DNA of 64,000 nucleotides from contig NZ_CP051236.1 of assembly GCF_017794765.1 (NCBI RefSeq), forward strand, positions 1,175,307 through 1,239,306, read 5' to 3'. Of the stretch, positions 25,638 through 33,506 are shown piece after piece; the stretch's first letter is position 1; the number at the start of each line of letters is the position of its first letter. The notes beneath the pieces are model-generated. The model saw only the letters and a list, made by a program, of their open reading frames with translations. It did not search any database and had not been told where the DNA came from. The position numbers and the translations under genes are program-made. This stretch comes from Nitratireductor sp. (lineage in GTDB: Bacteria > Pseudomonadota > Alphaproteobacteria > Rhizobiales > Rhizobiaceae).

Positions 25638-26833
25638 CCGATCGCGAAATCGATCTTCCCGCAGAGGTCATTGGAGAACATCCGCTGCGCGAGACCACGC
25701 CGGCGGAAGATCAGGGCGTTCTGATCGTTGACGATGACGAGGATTTTGCCGCAAGCCTTTCGGGCCTCTTGAAGATCGAGGGGTTCAGGGTCGCAGTCGC
25801 GCATGATCCCCAGGCAGCGCTTGCCGTTCTTGAGGAGGCGCGAATGGCAGTCGCCCTGGTCGATGTGCGACTTGGCACGGGCAATGGTGTCGATCTCGTG
25901 CGCCAGATTCGCCAGCGCGATCCCGATGTGGTGTGTGTAATGGTCACCGCCTACGCCTCCATAGACACCGCCGTCGAGGCGCTCCAGGCCGGCGCCTACG
26001 ATTACCTCTGCAAACCGTTTCACAGCGAAGACCTGCTGGCGACGCTAGCCCGATGTTTCGAGCGGATCCGGCTTTTGGAGGAAAAGCGGCTGGCTGCCGA
26101 GCGGTTGGGGCAGAAGCAGCGCATGGAGGCCATGGGACAGCTCACCAGCGGCATCGCGCATGATTTCAACAACATCCTCGCCGTGCTTCTAAGCAATCTG
26201 CGCTGGCTCGAAGAGCGCCTGTCGGATCAGCCTGAACTGGCGGAGATCGTGGCGGATGCGCTGGACGCTACACAATCAGGTTCGGATCTGACGGATCGGC
26301 TTCTCCAGTTCGGGCGTCAGAATGCGAAGGATGTAGCCGCAATTCAGCTTGGTGAAGCCCTGCCTCCGTTGATGCGCATGCTCGGACGCACGCTTGGAGA
26401 GACGGTTACGATCTCGCTCAAGGTCGCCGATGGGCTGAATAGCGTGCTCATTCCTGCCGGCCAACTTGAACCCAGCCTGCTCAACCTCGCGCTGAATGCG
26501 CGTGATGCCATGCCCGGTGGTGGAAATCTGCATTTTGAAGCGTCGAATGTCATTGTCCGTCCGGAGGATGCGCGCGTTGCCTCCGGTCTCCTGCCGGGCC
26601 GCTACGTGCTCCTGTCGGTGCGCGACACGGGCCACGGCATGCCGGTGGCGGTGCGCCGTCGTGCTCTTCAACCCATGTTCACAACCAAGCCGCCAGGGCA
26701 GGGCAGCGGGCTTGGCCTGTCGATGGTGGATGGTTTTGTGCGCCAGGCCGGTGGCAGGCTTGGCATTCTCAGCACACCCGGCAAGGGGACCTGTGTCAAT
26801 CTCTACCTGCCTGCGCACTATTCGTCGGATTGA
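25634..26833 (+). CDS. REC-histidine kinase hybrid (response receiver at N terminus)
   Basis: A 399-residue protein with a receiver domain (about residues 28-145: VLIVDDDED, phosphorylated Asp in ALVDVRLG, Lys in YLCKPF), a short coiled link, a HisKA-type helix pair with the H-box GIAHDFNNILAV, and an HATPase domain (NLALNARDAMPGG, DTGHGMP, GSGLGLSMV). No membrane segment is present, so it is cytoplasmic. It begins within the stop of the preceding kinase, which argues for a relay from permease-kinase to this REC domain. Its own output partner may be the convergent OmpR-type regulator, whose gene it overlaps by 16 bases. Confidence 0.9.
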   Translation: MTDREIDLPAEVIGEHPLRETTPAEDQGVLIVDDDEDFAASLSGLLKIEGFRVAVAHDPQAALAVLEEARMAVALVDVRLGTGNGVDLVRQIRQRDPDVVCVMVTAYASIDTAVEALQAGAYDYLCKPFHSEDLLATLARCFERIRLLEEKRLAAERLGQKQRMEAMGQLTSGIAHDFNNILAVLLSNLRWLEERLSDQPELAEIVADALDATQSGSDLTDRLLQFGRQNAKDVAAIQLGEALPPLMRMLGRTLGETVTISLKVADGLNSVLIPAGQLEPSLLNLALNARDAMPGGGNLHFEASNVIVRPEDARVASGLLPGRYVLLSVRDTGHGMPVAVRRRALQPMFTTKPPGQGSGLGLSMVDGFVRQAGGRLGILSTPGKGTCVNLYLPAHYSSD

Positions 26834-27555
26834 GGCGCAAACATGTAGCCGACACCTCGAATGGTCTTGATGAACTGTGTGTCGCGGGCATTGTCACGCA
26901 GTTTGCGACGGATCTTGCCGATCATCACGTCAATGCTGCGATCGTAGGGGTTCCAGTTGCGATTGGCGACGATATCAAGGATCTGCTCGCGCGAAAGCAC
27001 GCGTCCGCGGCGCTCCACCAGTGCGGCCAGAAGCTGGAATTCCTGACTCGTGAGGCGCACGGATTCACCTCTTGGAGAGGCAAGGTGGTGGCGTGAGGGG
27101 TCAAGCTGCCAGCCGGCAAAACACATGACCGGTGAACGGCTTTTCTCCTGGGGCTCCGGCACGCTGATGCGCCTCGCAAATCGGCGCATGACGGTGCGGA
27201 TGCGAGCCAGCAATTCACGTGGCTCAAACGGTTTGGTCACGTAGTCGTCAGCGCCCAGTTCAAGGCACACCACTTTGTCGATCGTGCTGTTTTTGCCAGA
27301 GAGCATGATCAGCGGCAGGTCGTGCTGGGCCCTCAGGCCGCGCGCCAGCGAAACACCGTCTTCGCCCACGGGAAAGGTAAGATCGAGAATGACCAGATCG
27401 AAATCCTCGTCCGCCATGGCCCGCCGCATCGCGCGGCCGTCTTCAGCGCTCGTGACGGCATAGCCTTCACTCGTGAGGAAACGCTGAAGAAAGCGCCGAA
27501 GACGCTGATCATCATCGACCACAAGAACGCGATGCTTTTCGTCCAAGATCCCCAT
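26818..27555 (-). CDS. OmpR/PhoB family response regulator
   Basis: A 245-residue regulator. The receiver has VLVVDDDQRL, the phospho-accepting Asp in LVILDLTFP, and Lys in YVTKPFEPRE. The C-terminal winged helix (about 150-240) has LTSQEFQLLAALVERRG, NRNWNPYDRSIDVMIGKIRRK and IKTIRGVGYMF. It is convergent with the REC-kinase and divergent from fmdA, 377 bases apart. That gap carries an inverted repeat that could be its site. Together with the permease-kinase and the REC-kinase it probably forms one signalling set controlling the neighbouring amide genes. Confidence 0.92.
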   Translation of the reverse strand: MGILDEKHRVLVVDDDQRLRRFLQRFLTSEGYAVTSAEDGRAMRRAMADEDFDLVILDLTFPVGEDGVSLARGLRAQHDLPLIMLSGKNSTIDKVVCLELGADDYVTKPFEPRELLARIRTVMRRFARRISVPEPQEKSRSPVMCFAGWQLDPSRHHLASPRGESVRLTSQEFQLLAALVERRGRVLSREQILDIVANRNWNPYDRSIDVMIGKIRRKLRDNARDTQFIKTIRGVGYMFAPQSDE

Positions 27556-27932
27556 GGCTCATACGATAGTCGCAAACGCTTGCGCTGGTCGAGACAGGAT
27601 CGCTCTCCGATTGCTCGTAAAACTCAGCCTCCGTCTGCACGTAAAGGAAACAGACGCATCTGCCGAGAGGGGAACTCTGGTTGAAATGTCGAACAACCAA
27701 TTGAAAATCATTTCATATTTTCGATTGTTCAGCCTTAAACAGTTTTTATGTGCCACCTCGGACGGTTACAAAAAATTACACAGCCTGCGTTCTCCGGAGC
27801 CAATCGGGTTACAGACCAAACCTAATCTTCTCCGGCACGGTTTCGCCTGGGTGCATCTTGTTTCCGGGCGCAAAAATGACGGGGGGCTCGAAATGGAAAC
27901 CTCCGACTGGCCGTTCAAGAGGAGGAGACCCA
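27556..27932. promoter_or_regulatory. Control region between OmpR-type regulator and fmdA, with inverted repeat
   Basis: The 377-base gap is AT-richer than its surroundings. GAACAA at 27691 and TTGTTC at 27725 bound an imperfect palindrome (27691-27730) whose inner arms are GAAAAT and ATTTTC. It lies about 200 bases before fmdA and 135 bases before the regulator, and could serve either. A strong GAGGAGGAG ribosome site stands before fmdA. No clear sigma-54 element was found. Confidence 0.4.
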
Positions 27933-29159
27933 ATGCCTAAAACAGTGTTTTCTGTCGATCTCAACAAGGCGCCAGAGGATCAGGCGATAAAGACGCACAA
28001 TCGCTGGCATCCCGACATTCCCATGGTTGAGACTTTCAAGCGCGGTGAAGTTTTCCGTGTCGAGTGCTACGACTGGACCGGCGGACAGATCGGCAACAAT
28101 GACAGCGCCAACGACGTGCGCGATGTCGACCTGACCCGCGTTCACTATCTAAGCGGTCCATTCGGTTTCGAGGGCGCAGAGCCGGGAGATCTGCTCGTCG
28201 TCGATATTCTTGACATCGGCGCAATGCCTGAATCCGAATGGGGCTTCAACGGCCTGTTCGCCAAGGAAAATGGCGGCGGCTTCCTGACGGAGCATTATCC
28301 CAACGCAACCAAGTCCTGCTGGGATTTCCAGGGCATCTACACCACATCCCGTCATATCCCCGGCGTGCGCTACCCTGGCATCATTCACCCCGGCCTGATC
28401 GGCTGTCTGCCCGATCATGCGCTTCTGGCTGAAGCGAACCGCCGTGAGGAAGAGCTGGTTTCGACCGACCCGAACCGGGTGCCGCCGCTGGCTGCACTGC
28501 CTTACTCCGACACGGCGCTCATGGGCCAGATGTCGGGCGATGCGGCGCGCAAGGCCGCTGCCGAAGCGTGGCGCACCGTGCCGCCGCGTGAACACGGCGG
28601 CAACTGCGACATCAAGAACCTGTCGCGTGGCTCCAAGGTCTATTTCCCTGTCTACGTCAAAGGTGGTGGCCTCTCCATGGGCGACATCCACTTCTCGCAG
28701 GGCGATGGCGAAATCACCTTCTGCGGCGCCATCGAAATGGCTGGCTGGATCGACATCAGCGTCGATGTCATCAAGGGTGGTATGGCGAAATACGGTGTCA
28801 TCAACCCGATCTTCAAGCCGAGCCCGATCGACCCGCATTTCGATGATTACCTGATCTTCGAGGGCATCTCGGTCGATGAGCACACGGGCGAACAGTATTA
28901 TCTGGACGCGCATGTGGCCTATCGACGGGCCTGCCTCAACGCCATCGAGTACCTGAAGAAGTTCGGTTACACGGGCGAGCAGGCTTACAGCATCCTCGGC
29001 ACGGCCCCGGTGGAAGGACGAATAGCCGGCATCGTGGACATACCGAATGTATGCGCCACGCTGGCCATTCCGACCGCGATCTTCGACTTCGACATCAATC
29101 CAAACTCGACCGGCCCGACCAAACAGGTCTCCGGTGTGGATGTCGCGCGAACAAGCTGA
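27933..29159 (+). CDS. fmdA: Formamidase (FmdA/AmdA acetamidase family)
   Basis: A 408-residue enzyme of the acetamidase/formamidase family that hydrolyses formamide, and sometimes acetamide, to ammonia and the acid. Family features include FRVECYDWTGGQIGNNDSA, HYLSGPF, SRHIPGVRYPGIIHPGLIG, EHGGNCDIKNL, the metal-site region GDIHFSQGDGE and the late LGTAPVEGRIAGIVDIPN. The start MPKTVFSV follows a strong ribosome site. It heads a set with an AmiS/UreI channel (142 bases on) and an FmdB zinc ribbon, the classical formamide assembly. This would provide nitrogen from formamide released, for example, from histidine or nucleobase-like compounds. Confidence 0.95.
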   Translation: MPKTVFSVDLNKAPEDQAIKTHNRWHPDIPMVETFKRGEVFRVECYDWTGGQIGNNDSANDVRDVDLTRVHYLSGPFGFEGAEPGDLLVVDILDIGAMPESEWGFNGLFAKENGGGFLTEHYPNATKSCWDFQGIYTTSRHIPGVRYPGIIHPGLIGCLPDHALLAEANRREEELVSTDPNRVPPLAALPYSDTALMGQMSGDAARKAAAEAWRTVPPREHGGNCDIKNLSRGSKVYFPVYVKGGGLSMGDIHFSQGDGEITFCGAIEMAGWIDISVDVIKGGMAKYGVINPIFKPSPIDPHFDDYLIFEGISVDEHTGEQYYLDAHVAYRRACLNAIEYLKKFGYTGEQAYSILGTAPVEGRIAGIVDIPNVCATLAIPTAIFDFDINPNSTGPTKQVSGVDVARTS

Positions 29160-29300
29160 GTGGCCTGGAGCATTGGTCGGGGGAGGCGGAGCCTGCGTCC
29201 CGGTTGTTCCGGTGCTTCATCTGGCCGTGTTTAAAAAGAAACGAGTGGGACAGCCGGGGTGGGACCCGGCTGAACCCGCCTTTCGGGAGGAAGAGCTACC

Positions 29301-29813
29301 ATGCTGCTCGGGTTTGCCTTGCTATACGTCGGCGCCGTCCTGTTCCTCAACGGGCTGTGGCTGATGGGGAAAATCGACGACAGGGAGATTGTCGTCATCA
29401 ATGTGGTGTCCGGCTTTGTTACGCTCTGCGTAGCGCTGGCTTCGGCGTTCGGTGCCGGGGCTGATGCAGCGTCGATCAAATCGGCGGCGCTCACACTGTT
29501 GTTCACCACCACCTATCTCTGGGTTGCCTACAACCGCGTCGTCGCGGTGGATGGGCGCGGACTCGGCTGGTTCAGCCTGTTCGTGGCCATCACCGTCGTG
29601 CCCATCGCGGTTGAAGGACTGGCCGGCGCCCAGACCTTCACCGACACCTGGCTCGGCCTCAACTGGGCCATCTGGGCGGTGCTCTGGTTCATGTATTTCC
29701 TGCTGCTTGCCTTGAAGCGTCCGATCCTGCAGGCCACTGCAGTCTTCACGCTTCTCACGGGCATCGTCACCGGCTGGTTGCCGGGATTCCTGCTGCTTCA
29801 GGGAATGCTCTGA
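29301..29813 (+). CDS. AmiS/UreI family amide or urea channel
   Basis: A 170-residue membrane protein with six helices, the size and layout of AmiS/UreI channels that let urea or short-chain amides cross the inner membrane. Family features are GLWLMGKIDDREIVVINVVSG in the first loop, TYLWVAYNRV, LGLNWAIWAVLWFMYFLL and the last helix with GILTGWLPGF-type residues (GIVTGWLPGF). A GGGAGGAAG ribosome site precedes the ATG. Its place between fmdA and fmdB points to formamide or short amide uptake and away from acid-gated urea entry, as no urease genes are near. Confidence 0.92.
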   Translation: MLLGFALLYVGAVLFLNGLWLMGKIDDREIVVINVVSGFVTLCVALASAFGAGADAASIKSAALTLLFTTTYLWVAYNRVVAVDGRGLGWFSLFVAITVVPIAVEGLAGAQTFTDTWLGLNWAIWAVLWFMYFLLLALKRPILQATAVFTLLTGIVTGWLPGFLLLQGML

Positions 29814-29875
29814 GCTTTTTCGTGCGGCGGCGTCAGGCCGCCGCACCACGCCATATAGAATTTTCGGAGACCAAT

Positions 29876-30181
29876 ATGCCGCTGTACAATTATGTTTGCG
29901 AAGATTGCGGACCTTTCAACGAGTGGACGTCGATGGCGGACGCAGGCAATGCGTGCGCCTGCCCAGGCTGCCAGACGCCGAGCAACCGCGATGTGGCCGC
30001 GCCAAGCCTCAGCCTGATGAACGGTACGCTCCGGCGCGCGCTGGCGCGCTCGGAAAAGAGCGGCAGCGAGCCGCGCGTGGTCAAGAAGGAACATCTTGCC
30101 GGCTGTGGCTGTTCCCTCTGCAAGATTGGCAAGAAGGGACCACCTTCGCCGCGCAAGAAATGGATGATCGGCCACTGCTGA
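29876..30181 (+). CDS. FmdB-type zinc ribbon protein
   Basis: A 101-residue protein. The N terminus MPLYNYVCEDCGPFNEW with a second CACPGC pair is the FmdB zinc ribbon, often seen with formamidase genes and proposed to be regulatory, though the function is unproven. The C-terminal part adds CGCSLC and a basic KKGPPSPRKKW tail, a second potential metal site. It ends the fmdA-amiS-fmdB set. The in-frame open region upstream of this ATG would add 18 basic residues overlapping nothing, but the family starts here. Confidence 0.88.
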   Translation: MPLYNYVCEDCGPFNEWTSMADAGNACACPGCQTPSNRDVAAPSLSLMNGTLRRALARSEKSGSEPRVVKKEHLAGCGCSLCKIGKKGPPSPRKKWMIGHC

Positions 30182-30319
30182 GGCCGAAGCCGATCTGAAG
30201 ACCATACTTTCGGCAAGCCCCCCGTTCCCCTGAGGCGATATACGCCAGGATGAGAGCGGTCGGGGCTTGTTGCTTCAATTCACGTTTCTCATAAACATCC
30301 TCAGTCCACCGGTGACCCC

Positions 30320-30730
30320 GTGGCTGGCGGTGAAAGCACCTTCTTCCCTGTGATGACGGGCATGCTGTCCGGCGTGCGTTTCGTCAGCAAATCCTATCTG
30401 GATCTGGCGCGCGTCCTGAAGCTGTCGCCCCTGCAGCGCTTCCTGCGCATCGAGCTGCCTTCCGCACTTCCGACGCTCTTTGCCGGCGCGACAGTGGCGA
30501 CCACGCCTGCCATGACGGCAGCCATGACGGCGGCCATGACGGCGGCCGTGATTGGCGAGCTGATGGGCGCCAATGAGGGCGTGGGCTATCTCCTTTCCTC
30601 TGGACAGGAGAATGCCGACACAGCCACAGTGATCGGCATGGTGCTGCTCCTCTCGCTTATGGGCTGGAGCTTTTATGAACTGTTCGAAGCGTTGCGCCGT
30701 CGCATGGAGGCGCGCTTCGCGGAAGGGTGA
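30320..30730 (+). pseudogene. Remnant of an ABC transporter permease (NitT/TauT/SsuC type)
   Basis: About 136 residues match only the C-terminal half of a nitrate/taurine-type permease, usually about 250-270 residues: FFPVMTGMLSGVRFVS, then the EAA loop (DLARVLKLSPLQRFLRIELPSALP) and VIGELMGANEGVGYLLS. The first helices are missing, and the codons before FFPVM do not continue the family. No cognate binding protein or ATPase is nearby. A 12-base unit (gccatgacggca/g) is repeated three times at 30509-30544, inserting extra AMTA units into a helix that is not repeated in relatives. It ends 3 bases before deoB. Confidence 0.75.
30509..30544 (+). repeat. Three tandem 12-base units inside the permease remnant
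   Basis: gccatgacggca, gccatgacggcg and gccatgacggcg follow each other directly and encode AMTA repeats. A slipped-strand expansion in a decayed gene is the simplest explanation. Confidence 0.85.
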
Positions 30731-30733
30731 TGG

Positions 30734-31924
30734 ATGTCTGTAAACGGTCGTGTCTTCCTGTGCGTTCTGGATTCGGTAGGCATAGGCGGTGCACCGGATG
30801 CCGGGCGGTTCGGCGATGCCGGCTCGAACACGGTTCTTCACATCGCTGAAGCCTGTGCCGCGGGCAGGGCGGAGGAGGGGCGTTCCGGCCCGCTTCATCT
30901 TCCCAGTCTTTCCGCGCTTGGTCTTGGTGCCGCACTCGAGCTCGCCTGCGGCCAGTCGGCACCGGGGCTTGCCCCTCCCGGATCAGGCGCTTCCTGGGCG
31001 GCCCTTCAGGAAGAAAGTGCGGGCAAGGACACCCAGACCGGACACTGGGAGCTGGCGGGCCTGCCACTTTCCAGAGACTGGCATTACTTCCCCCATGAGG
31101 TGCCAGCGTTTCCCCAAGACGCGATGGCGCGGTTGCGGCAGGCGGGCGGGCTGGACCGCACGCTTTTCAACGCGCATGGCTCCGGCTCGGATGTGCTGGA
31201 GCGCTTCGGCGCGGAGCACATGAAGACCGGCGCACCGATCGTCTACACCTCGGCTGACAGTGTGGTGCAGATCGCCGCCCATGAGGAGACATTCGGTCTC
31301 GAACGGCTTTTGCGACTGTGTGAGGCAGCAGCCGAGATCTTCCATCCGATGAATGTGGGGCGCATCATCGCGCGGCCTTTCGTTGGGGATGCGGAAAGCG
31401 GGTTCACCCGCACCGCCAACCGGCGCGATCTCGCCATCGCTCCGCCCGGAGAAACGATCTGCGACCGTCTGGTGGCCGCTGGTCGAACCGTGCATGGCGT
31501 GGGAAAGATTGGAGACATCTTCGCCGGCAAAGGCATTTCGCGTGTCCTGAAAGGTTCCTGCGACGATGAGCTTTTCGACCGGCTTCTGGAGACTGTCGAA
31601 ACTGTTGCCGATGGTGATCTCGTCTTTGCCAATTTCGTCGAGTTCGACAGCCTTTACGGCCACCGCCGCGATGTCGCCGGTTATGCACGGGCGCTCGAAT
31701 GGTTCGACCGTCGCCTTGCCGAGCTCCTCCCGAAGCTGCGTCCCGGCGATCTTCTGATGCTGACGGCTGACCACGGCAACGACCCGACCTGGGCGGGAAC
31801 AGACCACACGCGCGAGCGGGTTCCTCTGCTTCTGGCCGGCGAAACGCTGCCCTGGGTTGGAAGTGGCGGCGTCTTGCCGTTCAAGAGAGTGGCGACACTG
31901 GTGGAGGAGCATCTGCTGGGCTGA
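30734..31924 (+). CDS. deoB: Phosphopentomutase
   Basis: A 396-residue enzyme of the alkaline-phosphatase-like superfamily that interconverts ribose- or deoxyribose-1-phosphate and the 5-phosphate in nucleoside salvage. The metal site is seen as VLDSVGIGGAPDA near the N terminus with Asp13, GKDTQTGHWE with the phospho-accepting Thr, NFVEFDSLYGHRRD, and the C-terminal TADHGNDPTW plus TDHTRE. The ATG follows GGAAGG. It is 3 bases from the permease remnant, which suggests the lost transporter once belonged to a nucleoside uptake cluster. Confidence 0.95.
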   Translation: MSVNGRVFLCVLDSVGIGGAPDAGRFGDAGSNTVLHIAEACAAGRAEEGRSGPLHLPSLSALGLGAALELACGQSAPGLAPPGSGASWAALQEESAGKDTQTGHWELAGLPLSRDWHYFPHEVPAFPQDAMARLRQAGGLDRTLFNAHGSGSDVLERFGAEHMKTGAPIVYTSADSVVQIAAHEETFGLERLLRLCEAAAEIFHPMNVGRIIARPFVGDAESGFTRTANRRDLAIAPPGETICDRLVAAGRTVHGVGKIGDIFAGKGISRVLKGSCDDELFDRLLETVETVADGDLVFANFVEFDSLYGHRRDVAGYARALEWFDRRLAELLPKLRPGDLLMLTADHGNDPTWAGTDHTRERVPLLLAGETLPWVGSGGVLPFKRVATLVEEHLLG

Positions 31925-32046
31925 CAGACCGCCCTTGCGCCAGATGCGGTTCTCATCCTTCTTTTGCAAGATTCTGCTCGCCTGCCGTCAGCCCTCGCGC
32001 CGTGCCGGGAGGCAGCGGCTAGCCAAAACCACGCTTGAATGGCGCG

Positions 32047-33216
32047 CTATTGCCGCCTCATGTTCCCGGAAGAGCATCTGACGGGCAGGTCCCGCTTGTT
32101 CTTCATGCTCATGACCGACCATCCCTTCCAGTCGCCGGAACGCACGAGCCTCTCGGCAACGCGCCGGGCCTTTTTCTTGGCTGCAAGTTCGCCCAGAAAG
32201 AGCGTGCCGCCTTCAATGCCTGAATTCCTGTCTTCGACGCGTTTCAATCGAGCATAAAACCGGTCGAAGGATCCTTTTTTGATCCTGTATTCATCCACCG
32301 TCACCCCTGAACTGATGAGGTGGCAGCGCCGGCTGTCCCTGCCTCTCAGTCTGAACAGCAGATACTGGTCAACGCGGCGGCGTGTTGCGACTTCCGACTG
32401 GGCACGATCGGGATAAAGTTCGCCAGGGTCGATACTGTCTTCCGCCCCCCAGGTGACAAGATAGAGGCTTTTTCGGCTTCCATCCTTTTTCCCATATTTC
32501 TCGCGCGTTCTGTATTTCCGCTCCTCGACCTTCGCTTCAGCGCGGGCGCGCGCCTCTGGCGTCAGGCGACCGAAATTTCTCTCCTCAGCCTTTTTGGACG
32601 CAAGAACCACACGCCCATCCGACCATTTTGCCTTTTCAGGCCGGCCTCCTTTCGCGGTGAAGGTGCCTTCGCCCTCTCCAGGCGACCCATGAAATGTCCC
32701 TGAATAGACGTCGCCTTCCTTCGTTTCATAGGTTCCCGCGCCCTGGATCTTGCTGTCGAGGAATTCGCCCACATAAACCCCGCCGGACTTGGTGACCATG
32801 CGGCCCTTGCCTTCACGCCTGCCCTGGACCCAGGCGCCTGTGTAGTGGCCGCCGTCCTTCCAGTAATAGGTGCCATGGCCGTGCCGGCGACCATTGAGCA
32901 CCTCACCGGTGTACCGATCGCCGTTCTTGTAGACGTAGTCTTTCACCTTGGCGTAGCCCTTGGTCACAGGGTTCTTTGCCGACAGCAATTCTGCCTTGGA
33001 CGGGAGCTTCAATTCTCCGCGCAACACTTTTTGAACATTGCTGAAGCTTGGCTTGTGACCGGCCAGACGGAGGCGCTCCTCGATTTGCAGCATCTGCTGG
33101 AAGGGGTCCTTCTTTGCCCCATCATCGGCGGTTTGAGCCAGGGCAGGTGGCTGAATGCAAACGAGAAGTCCGAGAAAAAGCCAGGGGAGCGCAAAAGACT
33201 TCAAGATCCTGAACAA
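32047..33216 (-). CDS. Secreted MORN-repeat protein of unknown function
   Basis: About 389 residues. A signal peptide is likely (FRILKSFALPWLFLGLLVC, cleavage after ALA). Residues about 95-190 hold four MORN repeats (NGDRYTGEVLNGRRHGHGTY, GGHYTGAWVQGRREGKGRM, GGVYVGEFLDSKIQGAGTY, GDVYSGTFHGSPGEGEGTF). A basic, Lys/Arg-rich tail of about 180 residues follows, with a final Cys pair region CHLISSG. MORN repeats make beta-hairpin surfaces for protein or lipid contact. No ATG is available; TTG at 33216 gives the cleanest signal peptide, GTG at 33279 the longest frame. It is monocistronic and I cannot assign a role. Confidence 0.75.
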   Translation of the reverse strand: MFRILKSFALPWLFLGLLVCIQPPALAQTADDGAKKDPFQQMLQIEERLRLAGHKPSFSNVQKVLRGELKLPSKAELLSAKNPVTKGYAKVKDYVYKNGDRYTGEVLNGRRHGHGTYYWKDGGHYTGAWVQGRREGKGRMVTKSGGVYVGEFLDSKIQGAGTYETKEGDVYSGTFHGSPGEGEGTFTAKGGRPEKAKWSDGRVVLASKKAEERNFGRLTPEARARAEAKVEERKYRTREKYGKKDGSRKSLYLVTWGAEDSIDPGELYPDRAQSEVATRRRVDQYLLFRLRGRDSRRCHLISSGVTVDEYRIKKGSFDRFYARLKRVEDRNSGIEGGTLFLGELAAKKKARRVAERLVRSGDWKGWSVMSMKNKRDLPVRCSSGNMRRQ

Positions 33217-33295
33217 TGATAGGTGTAACGCCAAAATGTCATCCAATAAAATTAACCAGCTCAATAGATTCAAGATCACTGACGTATGTCAAGCA

Positions 33296-33322
33296 ATTGG
33301 CCGCCCAAAAATGGGGGCCAAT
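33296..33322. other. Strong hairpin in the gap before the MORN gene
   Basis: ATTGGCC and GGCCAAT pair over seven bases, with one bulged G and an inner CCC/GGG stem around AAAAAT. It lies downstream of the glxA-type regulator and upstream of the MORN gene on the same strand. It lacks a T tract, so it could be a weak terminator or a protein site. Confidence 0.4.
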
Positions 33323-33506
33323 AAGTGTCGACCGATATCGATTCTTGTTTCCCTTTGGCGGAATTGAAGACAGGTATAACTCTGCCCACCTTCGCTCCAT
33401 GAGGGGAGCTCGAAGTTGCTGACGATGTGTCTTGGCGATGTGTCAGCGCTCCTACGCTCTTAATGACCGCATCTATGCCGTGCCGAGGTGACCTGAAGAC
33501 GCAGCT

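Noticed and set aside
33216-33279. GTG at 33279 as start of the MORN gene
   Set aside because: It would place about 20 extra hydrophobic and acidic residues before the signal peptide and lacks a ribosome site, though it cannot be excluded.
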